Both the position numbers and the translations under genes were made by a program. A stretch of 18,251 bases of DNA from CAZTLE01 sp964614415 (GTDB lineage: Bacteria > Bacteroidota > Bacteroidia > Flavobacteriales > Flavobacteriaceae), in the NCBI GenBank assembly GCA_964614415.1, contig CAZTLE010000071.1:1-18251 (forward strand), given 5' to 3'. The stretch's first letter is position 1. Each line of letters opens with the position of its first letter. The notes below the pieces were generated by a model, which worked only from the letters and a program-made list of their open reading frames with translations, made no database searches and was not told the DNA's origin. Shown here one piece after another: positions 5,953 through 13,185 of this stretch.

Positions 5953-8667
5953 CTAGGAGCGAGATCTTCGGAAAGTGTAAATACCAAGTGGAATAAGCCC
6001 CAACAACAGATACCAATATGGGGACCACGTTGATGACAGGGACGAAGTGCCATAATCGCCTACGAGTACATAGGACGCCCAGTAATGAGGAGATGCGTCC
6101 GAAAGAGAACGCGTTTCGAGGTACTCGAGCTTGGCATTGTGTAATGCCCTGGCCTTCGTCTGACCTTTCTTCAGATTTGAATAGAAGCCTTTCATGAGTT
6201 CGGTCCCTGACTTGTCATTCACGTTCCAAAGGGTGGATACGACCGAGTTGGCTCCTGAGTAAAAGAAGCCCCTGGCAAGGCTAAAAGTTCCTTCCCCTTG
6301 AGCGACCTCGCCCAGGGATGTATTACAAGCACTGAGTACGACCATATCGGCTTCATTGGGAAGCGTGTACAATTCATGTAACTCGACTTTTTCATCGTAG
6401 AAGGCAATCCAGGGGTGTTCGCCGGAGTTGGCATGGGTGGCCAGGTGAATGATCCCGTTTCTACCGACTTCGTCGAGAAAGTTGGTTTTGGAAGCTTCAC
6501 TCTCAAGTAGTTTTCGATCGGAAGCCAGCGTTGCTATTTCATCAACTTCCCGTCGGGTATTTGGCAAGCTCTCCAGATTGTCATACGAGAACTCGGCAGG
6601 CGCAAATCCAATAAAATTGGCCGTTGGATTACGTAATAATGATTTGTTGTGAAGCAGGAACGACATCGAATATGCGTAGCTCACCACAGCGTCTTCAATC
6701 AAATATCGGCAATCATCCGGACTGGAAACCAGTGACTCAAAGGGAATACTTTGCAGCGGGCCATCCGGGATAATGATCAGATGTTTCCCGTCCGGTGAAA
6801 TACCAAGTTCATCCAGTGGCAACAGCGATTTGAACAGGTCGAAAGTAAGGTCGCAATAAGCCTTCTTGTCCCGGGTGGTTTCAAAGGGTTTTGACAGTAA
6901 GTTTCGGTATGTGACAATGCGATCATTTAAAAATTCGGCTTCATCGACCTCGAAGATGTTGACCTGATCTTTGGTAACCATAATTCCATGTACTGTAATG
7001 TCGTTTACGTCAGATTGAATCCAGTTGTACGATAGCAGCACATCGTGATTACCCAGTTCACTTTGCACCGTTGATACGGGTAGGGTCTTTGTCTTTGAAT
7101 GAGACACAAAGTGATTTGGAAAGACATCTCTGATGGAATCTGAAAAAGTTCGGAATACGCGCTTTGCATCAAAAAGAGAATCTTTGAGCGACTGAATTTC
7201 AGAAGCATCCGATGTCTTCGAAAGAGACTGTTCCAATCGCAGAAGATCTTTTTTCAAATCACTTTCCTTTCTTCGAACGGGATCGGGAAGGGCTTCGCGA
7301 TCGGCATTTTGCAAAATACTCTCGGTAAGTAAAAGTGCTTTGCTTTTTTCAGCAAAATGAAAGGCCAGTTCTTCTTCGTTCAGAGCCCTGGCGGCCGCAA
7401 TACCCCGGGCATATAATTGAGTGGCTTCCTCACGCCACAGGAGCTTGGATCGCTGTTCGGTACTTTCGTCCTGTAAGAGATCCACCAGCGCGTCGGCTGA
7501 TCTTACATTGCTCAAAGCCTCTTCAAATAGAGAATTGTCATTTTTAATTTCACCAAGCGCCATTAAGATATCGGCCTTGAACCGCAACGCGAGTAGCACA
7601 TCGTTTTTGTATGTTGCCAGTTCCAACTGATCAAGTGAGGGAACGCTATTAATGTTATCGTCCTGACCTGTATTTTCTACCAGGGATTCGTGAATGGCAG
7701 AGAGCGCTTCTTCCGGGTCGCCGTTGGCAAAATGGTATTTACTTATTTGATGCAGCCCTACCGATCTGGAAATCGCATCCGTGCTATATTGAAGTCCCAG
7801 GTTCGCATAATGCAGCGCACTGTCACTTTTAATCTCGTTGTACAGATCGGACAAATTGAGATAACTGGCACAAACAAACAGGGAATCCTGTTCGGCCAGG
7901 GCAGTCGTTAGGTTCCGCCTGAAATACGCCGAAGCCTTCGGGACATTCAAAAAATTCGGTAGACTGTACAGAGTTGCGTATCCATTATTCAGGGTATAGA
8001 GATCCTGAGCACTAAAGGCTGTTGAATCCTTCAGAGCCGAGGCCTTATCAAGGATTTCTTCAGCCGATGAAAGGCTGCCGGGGGTGTTAATTTGTTTGTA
8101 GACCAGAGAAAGGTTGATATAGTTGTCGACCAGCAGATCGTAGTTTTTTTGTTCGCGATGCAACGCCAACCCCTGATCATAGAAGTCAATAGCCTTGTAA
8201 TAATCACCCAACCGATTGTAAGTGCGACCAATCTGACAATAGGCTTGTGCCACGCGTCTCGGATCAATGTTGATCTCAATAACCCGCTCCATGAAGCGAA
8301 TGCTCTTTCGGAAATCGTTGTTTCGATAATGAAAGCGACCCATATTGTAAACGGCCGTGTTGTAGGTATTGTCAATAGAATCCCGGGCTTCGAAACGATC
8401 AATTTCTATTTGGCCATAGGCTATGGCCTTTTCAAAATCACGGATGCGATAAAATTTTATCGAAAAATTATGAGCGATCTCTGCGGCCTCCAGGGAATAT
8501 CCGGCATTATCGGCTGCCAGAATGATGCTATCGACCATAGTCTGTTGATCGTACAGGGATTTCCCCGCATCAAGCTTGGTCTCGTAGGCTTCATAAAACG
8601 TCTGGCTTTGCAGGGTGGCTGAGAGCACCATACAAAGCCAGACTAATATGCGCGAAACGGTTTGCAA
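5953..8667 (-). CDS. Secreted/membrane TPR-CHAT domain protein (caspase-like peptidase)
   Basis: A 904-residue protein. It begins with a hydrophobic signal-like segment (ILVWLCMVLSATLQSQ, residues 7-22), continues through many TPR-type helical pairs (about 60-450, e.g. AYCQIGRTYNRLGDYYKAIDFYDQGLAL), then a helical linker (about 455-545), and ends with a CHAT domain (about 580-873). The caspase-like dyad is intact: His745 in HLATHA and Cys781 in LSACNT, followed by GEGTFSLARGFFYSGA and VVSTLWNV. A C-terminal helix (about 883-899) then FRRSRS suggests a membrane anchor with a short basic cytoplasmic tail, leaving TPR and CHAT outside the cytoplasm. The start is a TTG at 8667, ten bases after the upstream lipoprotein stop; an in-frame stop just above prevents a longer protein, and the next ATG would lose most of the signal. 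The substrate is unknown. Confidence 0.88.
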   Translation of the reverse strand: MQTVSRILVWLCMVLSATLQSQTFYEAYETKLDAGKSLYDQQTMVDSIILAADNAGYSLEAAEIAHNFSIKFYRIRDFEKAIAYGQIEIDRFEARDSIDNTYNTAVYNMGRFHYRNNDFRKSIRFMERVIEINIDPRRVAQAYCQIGRTYNRLGDYYKAIDFYDQGLALHREQKNYDLLVDNYINLSLVYKQINTPGSLSSAEEILDKASALKDSTAFSAQDLYTLNNGYATLYSLPNFLNVPKASAYFRRNLTTALAEQDSLFVCASYLNLSDLYNEIKSDSALHYANLGLQYSTDAISRSVGLHQISKYHFANGDPEEALSAIHESLVENTGQDDNINSVPSLDQLELATYKNDVLLALRFKADILMALGEIKNDNSLFEEALSNVRSADALVDLLQDESTEQRSKLLWREEATQLYARGIAAARALNEEELAFHFAEKSKALLLTESILQNADREALPDPVRRKESDLKKDLLRLEQSLSKTSDASEIQSLKDSLFDAKRVFRTFSDSIRDVFPNHFVSHSKTKTLPVSTVQSELGNHDVLLSYNWIQSDVNDITVHGIMVTKDQVNIFEVDEAEFLNDRIVTYRNLLSKPFETTRDKKAYCDLTFDLFKSLLPLDELGISPDGKHLIIIPDGPLQSIPFESLVSSPDDCRYLIEDAVVSYAYSMSFLLHNKSLLRNPTANFIGFAPAEFSYDNLESLPNTRREVDEIATLASDRKLLESEASKTNFLDEVGRNGIIHLATHANSGEHPWIAFYDEKVELHELYTLPNEADMVVLSACNTSLGEVAQGEGTFSLARGFFYSGANSVVSTLWNVNDKSGTELMKGFYSNLKKGQTKARALHNAKLEYLETRSLSDASPHYWASYVLVGDYGTSSLSSTWSPYWYLLLGLIPLGIYTFRRSRS

Positions 8668-8677
8668 TGTTTACGGG

Positions 8678-9058
8678 CTATATGCAGCTATAATCAATTG
8701 AAACACGCCTAACATCATCGCTTTCATTTTCCGGGTCGACCTGAGGCTTACAACGCTGGCAATCCTCATTTACCTCCCAGTATTCGGATCCGTCCGGACA
8801 GAACTTGGCCCTGCCCAGCATGTATCCCAAATCCCGATAGAAAAGTCGAACGACTTGTTTTTCAGCTTCAGTGGTATTTTGCACCCAGTCGATACCCACG
8901 GTTACCGTATCAATAGGAGGGATAATGATCAGGTAGTCTGAAACAAAATTGTTTGGGTCGGGGTCTATTTGATCGGTAGAATCGACGCTACAGCTAAACA
9001 TTAGCAATAAAGCACTGAGTGCTGCAAATGACAGCAGCAGGGTTTTGACATTTTTCAT
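8678..9058 (-). CDS. Cys-containing lipoprotein, paralog 1 (unknown function)
   Basis: A 126-residue predicted lipoprotein: signal sequence MKNVKTLLLSFAALSALLLMFSC with the lipobox Cys at residue 23. The C-terminal half is clearly related to the neighbouring gene at 9247: it shares an IDW...TT..A..Q.VR segment, a G-x-EYW motif, an ENESDDV motif and four matching cysteines ending in SC near the C-terminus. I do not recognise the family. The four cysteines could form two disulfides. It is the first gene of an operon with the TPR-CHAT gene (ten bases apart), so it may be a partner, sensor or target of that protein. Its promoter motif is at 9097-9123. Confidence 0.8.
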   Translation of the reverse strand: MKNVKTLLLSFAALSALLLMFSCSVDSTDQIDPDPNNFVSDYLIIIPPIDTVTVGIDWVQNTTEAEKQVVRLFYRDLGYMLGRAKFCPDGSEYWEVNEDCQRCKPQVDPENESDDVRRVSIDYSCI

Positions 9059-9074
9059 GTTTTCTTTTTTAAAG

Positions 9075-9130
9075 TTAGTAATGGCTTTACTAACACGTTC
9101 TAATTACCGCAATTTTGTTACCCGATCAAA
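9075..9130. repeat. Duplicated promoter/leader segment, copy A
   Basis: Two blocks in front of this lipoprotein gene recur upstream of the second lipoprotein gene (9649-9703): a 26-base block at 9075-9100 and an 18-base block at 9113-9130, identical in both. The first block contains the inverted repeat TTAGTAA-5 nt-TTACTAA (8-bp arms here, 9074-9094) at or just after the expected transcription start, so it could be an operator or a 5' UTR hairpin. Confidence 0.8.
9097..9123 (-). promoter_or_regulatory. Putative ECF promoter, copy 3 (lipoprotein-CHAT operon)
   Basis: On the minus strand GGGTAACAAA (9123-9114), 13 bases, then GAACGTG (9100-9094). The lipoprotein ATG is about 40 bases downstream. 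It shares an extended GATC-GGGTAACAAAA context with copy 4 upstream of the second lipoprotein gene. Confidence 0.65.
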
Positions 9131-9175
9131 TATAGAGGTTTAAATCGGTTATCCGAATTGCCATGTAATATGTGC

Positions 9176-9214
9176 AAAGAAAAAGCCTCATAGTAGTGCA
9201 TAACCATGAGACTT
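9176..9214 (-). terminator. Rho-independent terminator after lipoprotein paralog 2
   Basis: A 9-bp stem (AAGCCTCAT at 9183-9191 pairing with ATGAGACTT at 9206-9214, one G-T pair) with a T-rich run (TTTTTCTTT, minus strand) directly after it. It lies about 30 bases past the stop of the gene at 9247, so that lipoprotein is a separate transcript from the lipoprotein-CHAT operon. Confidence 0.7.
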
Positions 9215-9246
9215 ACGTTGTTTGATCCAGAGAGATTAGTTCCCTA

Positions 9247-9630
9247 CTAATCGCAACTAAAATCGTAGACAATACGTTCCACATCGTCACTTTCGTTCTC
9301 CGGATTTAACGGAGGTTGACACCAAAGACATATGGTATTGACGTGCCAGTATTCCTGACCGGAAGGAAAGCAGTATCCCCATTCCACCAGATAGCCTTTA
9401 TCAATATAAATGTCCCTTACTGCCTGGCGCTGAGCTTTTGTGGTGCCAAGAGCCCAATCTACCTCAATGGTTTGGTTGTATTGCAGCGAGTTTCTGGTGT
9501 TTTCATCTTTCACGGTCAATTGAAGATCCTGAGAATCCGGTTCATTTTCTACGGCGTCGGTACTACAACCAAGAGATAACAATAAGGTGCCAACGGCAAC
9601 AAGCCGTAGCAGGTTTTGAAAATGTTTCAT
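9247..9630 (-). CDS. Cys-containing lipoprotein, paralog 2 (unknown function)
   Basis: A 127-residue predicted lipoprotein with signal sequence MKHFQNLLRLVAVGTLLLSLGC and lipobox Cys22. Its C-terminal half aligns with the protein at 8678: VDWALGTTKAQRQAVRDIY, GQEYWHVN, NPENESDDVERIVYDFSC, with all four downstream Cys kept. The N-terminal linkers are unrelated, so only the Cys-bearing domain appears constrained. The coding and upstream regions were probably duplicated together. It is transcribed alone, from the motif at 9671-9696 to the terminator at 9176-9214, and divergently from ECF sigma factor 2. The function is unknown; binding a ligand or partner in the periplasm or at the surface is only a guess. 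Confidence 0.8.
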   Translation of the reverse strand: MKHFQNLLRLVAVGTLLLSLGCSTDAVENEPDSQDLQLTVKDENTRNSLQYNQTIEVDWALGTTKAQRQAVRDIYIDKGYLVEWGYCFPSGQEYWHVNTICLWCQPPLNPENESDDVERIVYDFSCD

Positions 9631-9648
9631 GTTTGTTCTTTTAAAAAA

Positions 9649-9703
9649 TTAGTAATGGCTTTACTAACACGTTCGGAAATTGGAGTTTTGTTACCCGATC
9701 AAA
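9649..9703. repeat. Duplicated promoter/leader segment, copy B
   Basis: This has the same 26-base (9649-9674) and 18-base (9686-9703) blocks as copy A at 9075-9130. The distance between them is one base shorter. The inverted repeat TTAGTAA-TGGCT-TTACTAA is at 9649-9667. Confidence 0.8.
9671..9696 (-). promoter_or_regulatory. Putative ECF promoter, copy 4 (lipoprotein paralog 2)
   Basis: GGGTAACAAA (9696-9687), 12 bases, then GAACGTG (9674-9668) on the minus strand, about 40 bases before the lipoprotein ATG. The region also lies directly upstream of the divergent sigma factor gene (ATG at 9741), so both directions may share control. On the plus strand a weak TTG (9688-9690) and TAATTTTA (9714-9721) resemble a Bacteroidota housekeeping promoter with a long spacer. 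Confidence 0.65.
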
Positions 9704-9740
9704 GATAAAAGTTTAATTTTATCACGCACAACCATTTAAA

Positions 9741-10304
9741 ATGAACGAAACCTCTAAGTTTTTAGTTGCCCTTGCCAATGGAGATTCGGAGGTAATCATG
9801 ACAATTTACAAGGAGAATTTTCCGAAAGTAAAGAGTTTTGTTTTACGGAATAAAGGGCAATTGGAAGACGCTGAGGATATCTTTCAGAAAGCACTGTTAC
9901 AAATAGCGGTGCGCTACAAAAAGGAGCCCTTTATTATTACCTCCAGTTTTGAAGGATATTTGTTCACGGTATGCAAGAATTTATGGAGGCGGGAACTAAA
10001 TAAATCAAAAAAGAAGGTAACGGGAGACGGGTTTTTTGAACCTATGGATAACGAAAGGGACATGGCCCTGGCCACATTGGAGCAGGAGCGATGGGAGTTG
10101 TTTACAGAATGTTTAAATAAGATCTCCGAAAACTGCAAGATCATTTTGCAGCTGTTTTTCGCCAGGACCCCGTATAGCGTTATCGTAGAAAAGATGAAGT
10201 ACAGTTCAGAAACTGTTGCGAGGCAACGTGTGTTTAAATGCAAGGCCAAGCTTACAGAGCTCATAAAGAATCACAAACGGTATAATTCGCTTAAGGACCT
10301 ATGA
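9741..10304 (+). CDS. ECF-type RNA polymerase sigma-70 factor (paralog 2)
   Basis: A 187-residue sigma factor, close paralog of the one at 4566. It has region 2 (DAEDIFQKALLQIAVRYKKE, YLFTVCKNLWRREL), a linker (residues about 95-115) that differs between the two, and region 4 with the helix-turn-helix (YSVIVEKMKYSSETVARQRVFKCKAKL). The recognition part of region 4 (SSETVARQRVFKCKA) is identical in both paralogs, so they may read the same -35 element. The stop overlaps the next ATG by four bases (ATGA), typical of sigma/anti-sigma pairs. It is divergent from lipoprotein paralog 2 and its promoter motif. Confidence 0.92.
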   Translation: MNETSKFLVALANGDSEVIMTIYKENFPKVKSFVLRNKGQLEDAEDIFQKALLQIAVRYKKEPFIITSSFEGYLFTVCKNLWRRELNKSKKKVTGDGFFEPMDNERDMALATLEQERWELFTECLNKISENCKIILQLFFARTPYSVIVEKMKYSSETVARQRVFKCKAKLTELIKNHKRYNSLKDL

Positions 10305-11101
10305 CCCCGGAGGAACATAACTTAATAGAGCAGTTTTTAACGGGTTCTTTATCCGCGGCCGAAGAACAGGCTTTTCGGGAACGAATGGAGTCCGATGCTG
10401 CATTTCGCGAGAAAGTGAAGTTTGAACAACAATTGCACGAAACCCTGCATCCGGACGACTGGGCATTCGCTTCCAATGAGGAAGCCGCGAGTGTGAAGGA
10501 GTTGGAAACACTTTACAAAAGTGATGAAGCAAACGCCTTAAAAGAGGCTATTGCAGCCGGAAACAAGGAGTATAAGGAAACCGAAGGCACCGGCAGATCC
10601 CGAAGATGGATATGGTATACAAGTGCCGCCGTTCTCTTAGCAACGCTCGGAATATTCTCTATTCTCAATCAGAAGCCCTCACCGGAGGTGTTATATGCAT
10701 CATACCTGGATACAACGGAATTGCCTTCACTCGTGGTTCGAACCGACACGATAACCAATGGACTCGGCGAGGCCGAAGGGTTGTTTAACAGCAAAGAGTA
10801 CGAACAGGCACTTCCTTTCTTCGAGAATGCTTTGGATAGTGATAGCGATCCGTCCGCGACGCTTTTGTTATACACAGGTATTTCATATATGGAATTGGAG
10901 CGATACGAAGAAGCGGAGAACCTGTTTGACCGCCTCATCGGCAGTGAAAGCCTGGATGCCACCAAGGGTTATTGGTACAAAGCACTGCTTTTCCTGAAGT
11001 CCGGGCGTGTGGATGAGAGTAGAGCATTGCTTGAAGAAATTGTATCCAATGACTGGTATAATTCCGACCAGGCACAAGAACTGCAGAAAGAATTGCCCTA
11101 A
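10301..11101 (+). CDS. Membrane anti-sigma-like protein with periplasmic TPRs
   Basis: A 266-residue single-pass protein. The cytoplasmic N-terminus (about 1-95) shares the IEQFLTGSLS/AFRER pattern with the short protein at 5126 and resembles the sigma-binding part of Bacteroidota anti-sigma factors. A membrane helix (about 103-123, after RSRR) is followed by a periplasmic region with about three TPR-type helix pairs (about 155-260, e.g. GLFNSKEYEQALPFFENAL, GISYMELERYEEAENLFDRL). Four-base overlap with the sigma gene implies coupling. The likely role is to hold the sigma factor at the membrane and release it when the TPR part senses a protein partner. Candidate partners are the TPR-CHAT protein and the lipoproteins, but this is inference. 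No zinc motif is seen. Confidence 0.82.
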   Translation: MTPEEHNLIEQFLTGSLSAAEEQAFRERMESDAAFREKVKFEQQLHETLHPDDWAFASNEEAASVKELETLYKSDEANALKEAIAAGNKEYKETEGTGRSRRWIWYTSAAVLLATLGIFSILNQKPSPEVLYASYLDTTELPSLVVRTDTITNGLGEAEGLFNSKEYEQALPFFENALDSDSDPSATLLLYTGISYMELERYEEAENLFDRLIGSESLDATKGYWYKALLFLKSGRVDESRALLEEIVSNDWYNSDQAQELQKELP

Positions 11102-11113
11102 ATATTCGCCTTC

Positions 11114-11932
11114 ATGAGCAGAAGATATGTGTACCCCATACTTATAATTCTTGTCACGGCCGGACTGTACTATTTGGAACGCTACGTGGATAAGAAGAAC
11201 GAGGTGTATCCGGATATGACCGGGGTAGAGAAAAGTAGTGATTCTTCTGAATTCCCGCTGGATATGAAACCCGCTTCCACTACAGGACAGATAGTGGATC
11301 ACGTATATTTTTCATTGTCGTACTCGGAAGAACATGAACAGGCGGAGTGGGTGGCCTATGAGTTGAAAAAGTCACATCTTTCTAAAAATAACTTCGATCG
11401 CCCCGACTTCGTAGAAGACAGAGCGGTGTCCGGCAAATCGGCAGACTGGCGGAACTTCCGGGGGTCCGGATATGACAGAGGACATCTATGTCCTGCCGGC
11501 GACCGACGATTTTCATACGAAGCCTATCACGAGACATTTTTAACGAGTAACATAAGTCCTCAGAATCGTGAATTCAACGCCGGTATCTGGAACAGGCTGG
11601 AACAAAAAGTACGATACTGGGCCCGTGGTAAGGACGGAGTTTATGTGGTTACCGGGGGCGTGTTGAAAGACAGGTTGCGATCTGTGGGCTATGAGAACGT
11701 TTCCGTGCCCGATGAATTTTATAAGATTATCGTGGATGCCTCAGGGGGCAGCTATAAAGCCATCGCCTTTTTAATTCCGAATACACCTTCGGATGCGTCG
11801 TTTTACGACTATGTGGTTACCATCGATGCTATTGAAGATAAAACCGGTATCGATTTCTTCCCCGGGTTGCCCGATTCTGAAGAAGAAAAAATGGAAGCTA
11901 CTTCCAACCCCATGGAATGGGGTCAACGCTAA
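11114..11932 (+). CDS. Membrane-anchored DNA/RNA non-specific endonuclease (NUC family)
   Basis: A 272-residue nuclease. An N-terminal helix (about 5-21, YVYPILIILVTAGLYYL) looks like a signal anchor. The catalytic domain (about 65-255) has the DRGHLCPAGDR motif with His124 as general base, Asn155 in FNAGIWNRLE as the expected metal ligand, and Glu163 nearby; then VYVVTGGVL and DFF typical of the ββα-metal NUC fold. All key residues are present. It follows the anti-sigma gene by 12 bases and is likely co-transcribed. Its role could be degradation of extracellular or invading DNA for nutrients or defence; the link to the sigma pair is by position only. Its stop overlaps the convergent rodA stop by four bases. 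Confidence 0.88.
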   Translation: MSRRYVYPILIILVTAGLYYLERYVDKKNEVYPDMTGVEKSSDSSEFPLDMKPASTTGQIVDHVYFSLSYSEEHEQAEWVAYELKKSHLSKNNFDRPDFVEDRAVSGKSADWRNFRGSGYDRGHLCPAGDRRFSYEAYHETFLTSNISPQNREFNAGIWNRLEQKVRYWARGKDGVYVVTGGVLKDRLRSVGYENVSVPDEFYKIIVDASGGSYKAIAFLIPNTPSDASFYDYVVTIDAIEDKTGIDFFPGLPDSEEEKMEATSNPMEWGQR

Positions 11933-13185
11933 CTGTGCAGATAGTTAGAGGCATCTAGCTTTACCATGATGAATAGTAAAATGGTGAAGCCCCAGAGGCC
12001 GGAACCTCCATAACTAAAGAAGGGTAGGGGAATACCGACCGTAGGCAGTAAGCCGGTTACCATCCCGATATTCACAAAGAAATGCAGAAAAATAATGGCG
12101 GCCACGCTGTAGCCGTACACCCTCCCGAATTGCGATTTCTGCCGCTCTGCCAACTGCAATAATCGAATCAAAAGAGCTACAAAAAGAATGACTACAACGA
12201 TACTTCCCAGAAATCCCCACTCTTCACCTACAGTACTAAAAATGTAATCGGTATCCTGTTCCGGGACAAAATTTCCTTTTGTCTGAGTGCCTTGTTTCCA
12301 GCCTTTACCCGTCCAGCCACCACTTCCAATGGCAATCTCACTTTGATTGGTGTTATAGCCAATCCCTTTGGAATCCACTTCCTTGCCCAAAACGATATTA
12401 AATCGATCTCTGTGGCGTTGCTCGAACACATTGTTGAAAATGTAGTTTACAGACATGGCAAATCCCACACAGGCACCGGCAATTACCAGGTATTTCATTA
12501 GGCTGGGTTTTCGCTTCCGATTGCGATAAAAAATAGCCGCTGCAATGACCAGGACTCCGCCAATTACCCAGGGCACGCCAAAAGCCAGGGTAGCTACGAA
12601 TAAGGCAGCCACAAAGAAGCCAAGGAGTAAGTAGATAAAGTGCAACCCTTCCCGATACAACGGAAAGATAAATGCCGCATATACCAGTGCGCTACCCGGA
12701 TCAGGTTGTGGAATAATAAGGATGGCAGGAATGGCGATGATGGCAAAGGCGCGTAACTGGTGCTTAAACTCTTTGATGTTGGTTTGAATATCACTTAGGT
12801 ACTTAGCGAGGGCCAGAGCTGTTGCGGCCTTTGCAAATTCACTGGGCTGAAGGCTCATACCCCCAAACGCGTACCAGGACTTCGCTCCGGATATTTCCTT
12901 TCCAAATACAAAGAGACCAAGCAGGGCCGCTATGGCGACGAGGTAGATAATACTTGAAAACCGCTCGTAAAACTTGCCGTCCAGGGCAAGTACAAATATG
13001 ATGATTACCACGCTCAGTCCAATCCACACCAATTGCTTGAAGTACACCTTACCGAAATCCACAAAAGTTGTGGCGCTTTCGTCGAAGGACACCGAATAAA
13101 TATTCATCCAACCAATTCCAACTAATGCAAAGTACAGGAAAATGGTAAGCCAATCGTAGCGCAAGAAAGTACGGGGTGCGGCCAT
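11929..13185 (-). CDS. rodA: Rod shape-determining protein RodA (SEDS glycosyltransferase)
   Basis: A 418-residue SEDS-family protein with about ten membrane helices, the peptidoglycan glycan-chain polymerase of the elongasome, acting with the PBP2 encoded just upstream. Family motifs are present: QPSEFAKAA, PQPDPGSAL, FVPEQDTDYIFS (with the conserved Asp in TD) and TGLLPTVGIPLPFFSYGGSG. A long loop after helix 7 carries GWTGKGWKQG. The ATG begins directly after the mrdA stop with no gap, so translation is probably coupled. It is the last gene of the mre operon and converges with the endonuclease gene; no terminator is visible between them. Confidence 0.96.
   Translation of the reverse strand: MAAPRTFLRYDWLTIFLYFALVGIGWMNIYSVSFDESATTFVDFGKVYFKQLVWIGLSVVIIIFVLALDGKFYERFSSIIYLVAIAALLGLFVFGKEISGAKSWYAFGGMSLQPSEFAKAATALALAKYLSDIQTNIKEFKHQLRAFAIIAIPAILIIPQPDPGSALVYAAFIFPLYREGLHFIYLLLGFFVAALFVATLAFGVPWVIGGVLVIAAAIFYRNRKRKPSLMKYLVIAGACVGFAMSVNYIFNNVFEQRHRDRFNIVLGKEVDSKGIGYNTNQSEIAIGSGGWTGKGWKQGTQTKGNFVPEQDTDYIFSTVGEEWGFLGSIVVVILFVALLIRLLQLAERQKSQFGRVYGYSVAAIIFLHFFVNIGMVTGLLPTVGIPLPFFSYGGSGLWGFTILLFIMVKLDASNYLHS

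Noticed and set aside
8092..8622. Plus-strand ORF of 176 residues
   Set aside because: It is entirely antisense to the TPR region of the CHAT gene, which has clear repeat structure.
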